Shown: in pieces, positions 20,972 to 27,699 of the stretch
Layout of the letters: each line of letters starts with the position of its first letter
Numbering within the stretch: the first letter of the stretch is position 1
Source of the DNA: Lingula anatina
Lineage: Eukaryota > Brachiopoda > Lingulata > Lingulida > Lingulidae
Direction of reading: 5' to 3'
DNA: 27,699 bases
Assembly (NCBI RefSeq): GCF_001039355.2
Contig: NW_019775698.1
Location: 43,597 to 71,295 of the forward strand
The notes under the pieces: model-generated
Database searches by the model: none
The model's input: only the letters and a program-made list of their open reading frames with translations
Told to the model about the DNA's origin: nothing
Position numbers and translations under genes: made by a program

Positions 20972-21472
20972 ACTTCAGCATATCTTATAACTTTGAGAAA
21001 TACAAAAATATTCAATGTGCTACAAGCAGTCCCTTCAAGTGAAAGTGGTCCAACCAGACCATTTTGCCCCCCCCCCCCCCCCCTTCAGAAAAAAGCAAAT
21101 GTGCGTCTACAGGAGGAGATAAAAATTACTGCGATGGAGACGTTCTATGTGGAAACTACGCTGTCGTCGCCAGTTGATGACAACGAGAATGATACCTTGC
21201 CTGACATCAGAGGAGGGGATGGAACTACTCATTCAGAACAAGATCCCGTGGATCATTTAACTGAAGAGGAGACTGCTAATGTAGACACCAGCACTTCACA
21301 GCCTTTTTTGCCAGGTTACGATGTAGATGAGAATGATACCTTGGCTGACATCAGCAGAGAAGATGAGACCAAACAAGATCCTGTAGATGACAGAGCAGCA
21401 GGTGGAGTTGCTATTTCAGAGTTTCTCCACATCAGCAGTGCAGTAGAAACTCTCTTGTCCAACTCAGTCTAG
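20972..21472 (+). CDS. acidic open frame with internal duplication (hypothetical or pseudogenic)
   Basis: The frame is open from 20972; its first good ATG is at 21134, giving about 112 residues. Two related segments are seen: VDDNENDTLPDI...EQDPVD and DVDENDTLADI...KQDPVD, about 55 residues apart, so the protein arose by an internal duplication. It is rich in Asp/Glu, with no Cys after the ATG. A CCCC(n)TTCAG tract at 21067-21088 looks like a splice acceptor but is also a homopolymer. No known family is recognised. Position and strand suggest it may be the C-terminal part of the vertnin-like gene upstream. It is uncertain whether it is expressed. Confidence 0.4.
   Translation, partial: TSAYLITLRNTKIFNVLQAVPSSESGPTRPFCPPPPPLQKKANVRLQEEIKITAMETFYVETTLSSPVDDNENDTLPDIRGGDGTTHSEQDPVDHLTEEETANVDTSTSQPFLPGYDVDENDTLADISREDETKQDPVDDRAAGGVAISEFLHISSAVETLLSNSV
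21067..21083. repeat. poly-C run
   Basis: 17 consecutive C, prone to sequencing error. It affects the reading frame of the surrounding acidic open frame. Confidence 0.95.
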
Positions 21473-21965
21473 CCTTGTGCCAGCATCCCGGAGGGTAGAA
21501 AGGAGAATATTAATGTTCTTACTGTCAAACTCTAATAACGTGAAAAGATTAGGAGAGGGGAAAACCAAGTGCTTTTGAAGACGATTGTAGGGTTTGGAAA
21601 AAAGAGTCCCTCCCCTGTAACCACAGCAGCAAAGGAAGATGGAAAATAAAAGTTGTGCACAAACGTGATGATCTTATTTTGCACTTGCCGCATAATTAAA
21701 GGAAAGGCGACTTTTGTTCCTTTAAATCTACAACCAGAGATCACTGTCAATGTTCAAAGAAACTATAACTCTTTAAAGGCTGACNCTTTTCACGTTTAAC
21801 AATTATTATTTATCATTTTATTACACATATCATATGGGTATGGTTTGAAAACGGGAATTAGTTTACATTTAAGCTACACGTGTATTCAAATTATTTGTAA
21901 ATTTATAACTTTTTAACGAGGATTGTGTTATTTACCTTTTGTTTTTAAGCTGTTCATTCTTCTTC
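21473..21965. other. non-coding stretch
   Basis: No exon is recognised. One undetermined base occurs at 21785. AT-rich. Confidence 0.4.
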
Positions 21966-22380
21966 TTTATCAGATATATCGGTAAAAATCAAATGTATTC
22001 CCCCTTTGAACTTGTAATAGCATGTAGCACATGAATACTCTGAAAACCAGCATATGTATATTCCGAAACCGCCTCGTAGTAAAAAATGTCGCCAAAACGA
22101 AGAATTATTACTCCTGTGGACTTGAAATAAACATCCGTTTGGTTTTGGCTATATTCCGTAACCGCCTCGTCGTCAGAAATAACAATAAAAAAACTAGAAT
22201 TATTACTCCCGTGAACTTGTAATAAACATCCGTCGATTTAGACTATATTCCGAATTGCCTCGTTGTCAGAAATATCACCAAAAAGTAAATTTCTTTCTCC
22301 TTTGCACTTGTGAAGAATTAGTTTGACTATATTCCGGTCCGACGCTCCTTTTTTATCAGAAATGTCACTAAAAAGTAGAG
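21966..22380 (+). repeat. diverged ~93-bp tandem repeats, about four copies
   Basis: The anchor ATATTCCG recurs at 22058, 22151, 22245 and 22329, followed by CGCCTCGT-like sequence, TCAGAAAT, then a TTACTCC.GT..ACTTGTAATAAACATCCGT block. A partial first unit (TCAGATATATCGG...GAACTTGTAATAG) precedes them. Open frames through them simply follow the period. They lie about 200 bases inside the right inverted repeat. Confidence 0.8.
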
Positions 22381-22410
22381 GTTTTGCCTCGGGACCTTTT
22401 TTTCCGCAGC

Positions 22411-22532
22411 AGTCCCAGCTAGGTGTGGCTCAGCTGAGACGTGCATGGTCAGTGTCGACGGTTGAATAAATACTTTTCAGGCCAGTTGAACGTCCGCGAA
22501 AAGTATTTAGCAAAAATTGACCAAATTGGTCA
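22411..22532. repeat. hairpin group near right end
   Basis: GTCCCAGCT/AGCTGAGAC (about 22411-22439), TAAATACTTTTC (22467-22478) with its exact complement GAAAAGTATTTA (22498-22509), and TGACCAAATTGGTCA (22518-22532). This mirrors, in kind but not sequence, the hairpin array beside the left inverted repeat. Confidence 0.75.
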
Positions 22533-22583
22533 GACATTACGTAAGAATTTGGCGGGAGATGACTAGCGCACGTGGACGAGTTT

Positions 22584-22790
22584 ATTCTGTATAACATCTC
22601 TAGGGCGTGATATAGGGTCACTTTATTCGGTTTTAGGGGTGTTTCAAGATCAAATGATTGTATTTTTTCTCGGTATGTATGTCAAATAATACACTGTCAC
22701 CCTCTCGCGATACATGCCATGAACACCTCTCGCTGACGCTCGAGGTGTTATGGCATATATCGCTCGGGTAACAGTGTATTATATCACACT
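22584..22790 (-). repeat. right terminal inverted repeat with palindrome
   Basis: Inverted copy of 17850-18052. Its palindrome arms are ATAATACACTGTCACCC (22686-22702) and GGGTAACAGTGTATTAT (22766-22782), with one mismatch, and its loop contains CGCTGACGCTCGAGG. Confidence 0.85.
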
Positions 22791-24371
22791 TACTGCGCCA
22801 AACAAGGGGAAGAAACCATTCCAAATTAAAGGAAACGTCCAATAGCAGAGAGGGCAAAATCACAGCAGTTGAACTTGTAAAATGCATAATGAGAATAGGT
22901 GGTAACTATGCTGTGAAATATCATATACTATCTTATAAAAATTGAAGATAACCATGTCATTTTTTTCTCAAAGCTGTGCAGTTCTTGGTGAAATTTTCAT
23001 TTTCAAATATGTGAAACTTACAACTCCCATGGGCACGAATCCAAATTGTAGTAACTGTTTCTTTGTCTGAATGTCCATGCTAGTAGATATTTAAAATTTG
23101 GGTGAATTTATGCTGTTAATCAATATGTAATATTGCATTTAAATTGGCAAAAACCTACTTTGGGTACAAACATTATGAGAATAAAATTGTGTTAATTATT
23201 ATTTTGTAACTTTTGGTTCTTAGGATTGACATACAGCTAAATTTGAATCACCAACTTGGTTGGATAATTCTTTTCCATGAATTTATGCAGTTTTTTTGGG
23301 AAAGTTTTATCATTCTGGGATTTTAACACTGAACTGAGAATTTGAAATAATGGGCCTGAAACCGTGTGCATAAGTGATATTTGTTGCTGACTTTGCTGTC
23401 AAGCAAAATGTATTATTGCATCAGCATTGATGGTTTTCTCTCTTTTTTTGTATGAAAGTTATGCAGTTTTGGGTGGAATTTCTTTTACTTCATTCATTTT
23501 TTTTTGCATTTTCTATATAGGCATGACGTCCTGCAGAAGTTACATTTATTTGCTATACACATTCACAAGGTAGAAAATTTATTTATATAGTAGATAAGAA
23601 AAAAATTGTTGGTGGTTATACTGTTAAGGATTTAATGTAATATTGCATCATAATGCATGAAACCCTCCTATTTTGGGTATTGAGCTGTCATATTGACCGT
23701 TATAGGAAATTTATGTTACTAATGATTTAAATGAAAAGATACACAGGAGGGAAATCCAGCTTAAATTGCAGAAAAAAAGTCTGTTTGGGTTTTCTAGAAA
23801 CATTACATTTTGCGGTAAAAAAAACTACAACTAAAATTTTTGGCATTTCCAGTGTGAGCTTGAATTCCTTAGGAAAATTTGTACATACCCATATTACTTA
23901 AAGCAGATAATTTGAAAAATTGATGGGGATAATGTTGTATATCACTTAATTTTTCGATTTTCTGTTTCCTTCAAATGGATGCATTGTGTTAATACATGTG
24001 TAAAAATAGTTCAGAGAGCAGTTACAATTAACAAAATCTAATTAATAGATTTTCATCAGAATCCAACAGTGCATGTGTTTTTTAAAAATATGCAAAATCA
24101 TAAAAAAACCATCAATTAATTGAAGGTTTGTGTTGAATATCAAGAATACACAGTATGTTTTTTCCTGTTAGGATCCTATCTGTATAGAAAAGTGCTCGGC
24201 CTTCTGTATGTTTTATAATATTAGAATATATGATGAATATGCATTTTTAGATGCATCTTAAACTCGATGGAATAAATATTGATGTGTGTCTCCAAATACC
24301 TGTTTAACTTGTTTTATTTTGTATGTGTGAAAGAAATCCTAGGTCTACACAAATTTTGAACCATTTTACCA
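22791..24371. other. AT-rich non-coding, degenerate internal repeats
   Basis: No coding frame. Segments such as TGCAGTT.TTGGTG.AATTT (22976, 23287, 23463) and TAATATTGCAT (about 23128 and 23640), with TAGTAGATA upstream of both, recur in the same order. This suggests an old, diverged tandem duplication of roughly 500 bp. Confidence 0.45.
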
Positions 24372-24376
24372 CACTG

Positions 24377-24463
<87 letters not shown>

Positions 24464-24471
24464 ATTCAGTG
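24372..24471. repeat. (AT)n run flanked by inverted CACTGAATT arms
   Basis: About 40 AT units (24379-24460) between CACTGAATT and AATTCAGTG, so the whole 100 bp can fold into a hairpin. Confidence 0.9.
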
Positions 24472-24525
24472 ATTTCTTTTACACCTGCATGCTCATAACA
24501 GTTAGCCATTGTCATTTTAACCCTT

Positions 24526-24712
24526 CTTACCACAATTCTTATTAGAATGAACTGATCTGATCATATTAATTGTTTATATAATATAATCAGATCAGTTCTT
24601 ACCACAATACTTATTAGAATGAACTGATCTGATCATATTAATTGTTTATATAATATGACCAGGTCAGTTCTTACCACAATTCTTATTGGAATGAACTGAT
24701 CTGATCATATTA
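24526..24712. repeat. 72-bp tandem repeat, 2.6 copies, each a hairpin
   Basis: Units start at 24526, 24598 and 24670, spaced exactly 72 bases. Within a unit AACTGATCTGATCATATTA is nearly complementary to TAATATAATCAGATCAGTT, so each unit is itself an inverted repeat. The copies differ at only a few positions, so the array is recent. Confidence 0.9.
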
Positions 24713-25344
24713 CTGCATGAAAAAAATTAGAGAAGAGCCGATGACTGTTGAGTGATAATTTGAAACCAAGATCACGAGCTGTGAACTAGGCCTTTTTATC
24801 ATTTAACTTTGCTGGTAATATGAAAAAAAAGTAATTACTATCATAATAATGGAGAGCAATATCATTTTATCAGCCATGGCCAATTTGGGCCTATATGCAT
24901 GACTGAAAATCTTCACAAATAGCTTTAAAAAGTCAAGAATTCCATTGTATTATGATTTCTTGGAGCACTGACATGGTTACTGACATTTTGTGTGGAGACA
25001 GTGTAAAAGACGCTGAAATATCCTGAGATTGCTGCAGTTTTTTTATGCATTCTTTGTTACAACCACAGAGGAAAAAGTTGCAGTACACTAAGCATGAGGT
25101 GATCACCCCATGAATTTACTGTTGACGTTTGAAGATTGAACCAGTTAGTTTCTATTAGCACCGATGTTTCTACTGTTAAAAATACATGATTGAGTGATAT
25201 TTGATATTTGTCTATCCATGGAGAGAGTGGAATTAAATTAGACACCCAGGTTTTTCATGTGTTGTAATGTGTTCACAACACTGGTGCCTACTGGTAATTC
25301 AAGTTGTAGATGTTGTACAAATTGCTTGTTATGTGGTTGCAAGA
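24713..25344. other. non-coding stretch
   Basis: Nothing recognised. It may include the decayed 3' part of the reverse-transcriptase element on the minus strand. Confidence 0.4.
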
Positions 25345-25920
25345 TTAATAAAGTTGTGAAAGATCAGAAAGTATGTCATTTAATGAAATTTGTTGTGACC
25401 TCCCAGTGAGGTATGAACTAAGAAATGCAATGGCTTTATTTTTGACACCGACACTATCCTCAAGAAAAGTTAATAATGTTCTGTGATCAACAGTATCGAT
25501 GGTGACTGAAAGGTCTAGTAACACAAGTAGCATAGCAGTTTAAGACCCCATTTCCAGAGATTAGATCGATCTACTTTAGATCGACCTAACTCCCTGGGGG
25601 TTCACGCTAAATAGCTGTCAGCCGAGCGGACACGAAAGTTAATTACCCCCTTACAGCTTGTAGTAGGCGGGACGGACAATTAAGCCGGATTATCTGACAG
25701 TAATCTAGTGAGACTCCCCGCGGGGATAGACCGATCTAAAAGCTCTGGGAATACAGCCTAAGAGCTGCTGTCAACACCCATGAGTAAATCATTTTAATCC
25801 TTAGGAGAGTGGACTCTGTGCTGTGTTTTGCCTTATAAGCAGATTTCATTTCCTCGCCAAGGTTGTTGGCGTTTAAGTAGTCAAACAATCTCACACAACT
25901 ACTATTTCAATCACCTTTGA
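25345..25920 (-). pseudogene. non-LTR retrotransposon reverse-transcriptase fragment
   Basis: Reads on the minus strand. The upstream part (25920 down to about 25760) encodes SKVIEIVVV, a 1-base frameshift, then VRLFDYLNANNLGEEMKSAY and KAKHSTESTLLRIKM. These match the SKVIE / YL..N.L...QSAY...HSTETALL blocks of CR1/Jockey-type reverse transcriptases. After a 215-bp insertion the next part encodes AMLLVLLDLSVTIDTVDH, the first catalytic block (usually AFDTVDH; the Asp pair is kept but Phe is Ile), then FLSSYLTGRSQQISLND and a stop. The GVPQGS and YADD blocks are absent. A dead 5'- and 3'-truncated copy. Confidence 0.85.
25544..25758. mobile_element. 215-bp MITE inserted in the reverse transcriptase
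   Basis: Ends GACCCCATTTCCAGAG and, reversed, GGCTGTATTCCCAGAG form inverted repeats that continue through TTAGATCGRTCTA. TAA flanks both ends (25541-25543 and 25759-25761); the match extends to TAAGA if the boundaries shift. Removing it rejoins the reverse-transcriptase segments. PIF/Harbinger-like by TAA duplication, as for the element at 1630-1788. Confidence 0.8.
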
Positions 25921-25925
25921 AAGAA

Positions 25926-27653
25926 ATGAAAGAAAGAATGAAAAAAAAAAAGGTTTGATATAGGTCTATCTTTCCGCATAGGGTCAGAATTAAGGTCGGA
26001 TTTTTATATACAGACTGTGTAAGCGTCTGAATATATTCTGATTAGTTTGTCTGTCCCTGTCGTCACTGTTGCCGTCGCTGATCGACACTTGACATTCATC
26101 TCATAACAGCCAAATGATATTTTAGTTTTACCTTAAATTTACTGAGTGGCTTTGTCTGGTTAAAATGGGGGTTGCTCTTGAAAATCTTACATTTTTTGGT
26201 AATTCTTTTTTTTTTCTTTAGTGCATAATTCTGATGACATTCGCCCCATAACTGCCTGGCCGTATTTTTGTTTAAGAGACCTCTTGTATTTTGTAGAGCT
26301 TGTCAAGCGCAACACTGGAAGTGGTGTCCATTTTTTCCAGACAGCTTAAGAGTTGTGCTATACCAAATGGTAAAACATTGAAATATCCCGTGGTTAAAAT
26401 AAGATTTGCAATAAGTCTTATACTGGCAATCTAACTTTGACCTTGAAATTGATCTTTGACCTACTTTTCACCATGCACTAAACTTTGCAACTTTTCCATG
26501 TCTTATATCTCCAAAACTGGCAGAGATATGCCCATAGTTTTTATTGAACTTGAATAGGGAGATATATACTGGCAATCTAAATGTGACTTTGAAATTGACC
26601 TTTGACCTACTTTTTGACATGAACGGCACTTCACAAATTTGGATTTAAACTTTTACTTTTCCCCATGATTTTATTTTAAATTGTAATTTCAACAAATTAT
26701 ATTGGGAACTCTTGTTTACTACATTTTCTATAGTTTTTCATGCACAACACTGAAGGTGGTTCCCCCCCCCCCCTTTTATTGTTTTCCATACCAGTGCGCT
26801 TAGTCCATCTGGGGGTACAATACCATGAGGCAGTATTGCCTCTCTGATCCTCTAGTTATTACTAATATTTATATGATATCTCCCATACACTACTAATTTT
26901 TTCATAGTATCGACGCGTAAAGAGACCGTCGACGCAATCTGAAGAAATTAGTATGATCGCCTCTACTGCAATCAGAAGATGAGCATATTATGATTTCAGG
27001 GACATAGCAAACATGTGGAAAATATAGATTTTTTAACTTCAGGGGTTGAGGGATAGAAGGAAGTGTCCATTTGCTGGAAAAGTTCACTTTGAATCAAAAT
27101 TTGAGCTAGGCTGTGTGCCATTTCTCACGCGTGGTCAACTAATGTATTGGAAATTCCACTTTTTAAAGAAAAACTATGCATTTGAATTGCTGGTTTCTTG
27201 TCTGCTGCCCCAAATGCCTTTTATATAAGAATCACTACTAAAATGCTTTTTCAGACTGTTTAATTAGAAAAGAAAGAAAAAACAAAGCTCTTTTGATTAT
27301 GTACAACTAATATTTTATTGTAAAATAGAATATTTGGCGGCCAAGGGGGTGATAATAGTTCTGATACAAATGTAAACATATAAATCAGTTAAAATGTATT
27401 AATTGATAAAAAATGCTGACAGGAACTTAACAACCACCAGCTCCTTACAGCTATCATATAATGACTGTTTTCATGTAAAGGTTTTTACCAGCTGTTTGAC
27501 AAAAATTTCCTCCTCAAAACTTAACTAATGATGCCAAACAAAACAAGGAAATCTTCCAAAGAACCTTGTGACTGTTAAATGAATTTTTTTTTATTTTGAA
27601 AATACTGTCAAACTGTTATCATTTCTAAATAGCTGATGCCTTTAGATTAATTT

Positions 27654-27655
<2 letters not shown>
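25926..27655. other. non-coding with dispersed repeats
   Basis: About 26000-26840 looks like a dispersed repeat unit: a TGTCTGTCC tract, ATCTCATAAC, CAACACTGGAAGTGG at 26312 and again (CAACACTGAAGGTGG) near 26745, and the doubled segment at 26419-26620. Beyond 26840 nothing is recognised. Confidence 0.4.
26419..26620 (+). repeat. 146-bp direct repeat containing TGACCTTTGACCT
   Basis: TATACTGGCAATCTAA starts at 26419 and 26565 and is followed both times by TTTGA..TTGAAATTGA.CTTTGACCTACTTTT. The second copy has a perfect DR1 pair (26596-26608); the first has one mismatch. Confidence 0.8.

Positions 27656-27699
<44 letters not shown>
27656..27699. repeat. (TAA)n microsatellite at window end
   Basis: Pure AAT/TAA trinucleotide run continuing to the last base. 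Confidence 0.97.

Larger units (their letters stand above)
17850..22790. mobile_element. ~4.9-kb segment bounded by ~200-bp inverted repeats, with vertnin-like cargo
   Basis: 17850-18052 and 22584-22790 are inverted copies of one another, estimated around 85% alike by eye. They share the GTGTGA.ATAATACACTGT ends, a long internal palindrome, ACATACATACCGAGA, CCTAAAACC.AATAAAGTGA and CCTATATCACGC. Similarity starts abruptly at the outer GTGTGA. The interior holds hairpins, a dispersed repeat, a broken vertnin-like gene on +, an acidic frame, and tandem repeats near the right end. A clear target duplication and an intact transposase were not found. It could be one decayed transposon, or unrelated sequence between two copies of a foldback element. 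Confidence 0.55.

Noticed and set aside
21966-22380. Possible CRISPR-like array
   Set aside because: Repeats are long, diverged and contiguous with no conserved short repeat and unique spacers, and the genome is eukaryotic.

Overview
The window is AT-rich animal genomic DNA, with spliced genes, dense short inverted-repeat elements, microsatellites and one 813-base assembly gap. The gene types (a Tribbles pseudokinase, an intronless rhodopsin-type receptor with an N-x-x-x-NFFLY helix-7 signature, and a vertnin-like/OTU-like remnant) suggest a marine invertebrate, most likely a lophotrochozoan such as a mollusc, brachiopod or annelid. The species cannot be fixed from the sequence.

Layout. 1-7735: intronic or upstream DNA of a Tribbles gene, holding a 159-bp TAA-flanked MITE (1630-1788), a 175-bp foldback element (3665-3839), three full CRE palindromes, and a 1.65-kb TA-flanked inverted-repeat element (6062-7711) that ends 24 bases before the splice acceptor. 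7736-8225: the last coding exon of Tribbles (+). 8226-11800: probable 3' UTR and intergenic DNA, with a small foldback element near 11.3 kb. 11819-12970: an intronless class A GPCR (+) with a poly(A) signal at 13442. 13928-14186: a MITE. 14868-16573: a TTAA-flanked, piggyBac-style non-autonomous element whose two contig ends overlap by 333 identical bases across the N gap, probably one element counted twice.

17850-22790: the most unusual segment. About 4.9 kb is bounded by ~200-bp inverted repeats that each begin with a long palindrome. Inside are an array of further hairpins, a dispersed repeat, a broken vertnin-like gene (CxxC segment, NCLYR segment, LLTALEMIL segment) interrupted by a 150-bp ACTAC-flanked element, an acidic open frame with an internal duplication, and ~93-bp tandem repeats close to the right end. 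It looks like a large decayed mobile element carrying a vertnin-like gene, or that gene remnant caught between foldback elements.

22791-27699: AT-rich DNA with an (AT)n hairpin, a 72-bp tandem hairpin array, a dead non-LTR reverse transcriptase (-) split by a TAA-flanked MITE, and a dispersed repeat carrying a perfect DR1 nuclear-receptor half-site pair. Only two genes look functional, Tribbles (3' end only) and the GPCR. They are unrelated in mechanism and simply lie head-to-tail on the + strand. Everything here was read by eye; no homology search was run.
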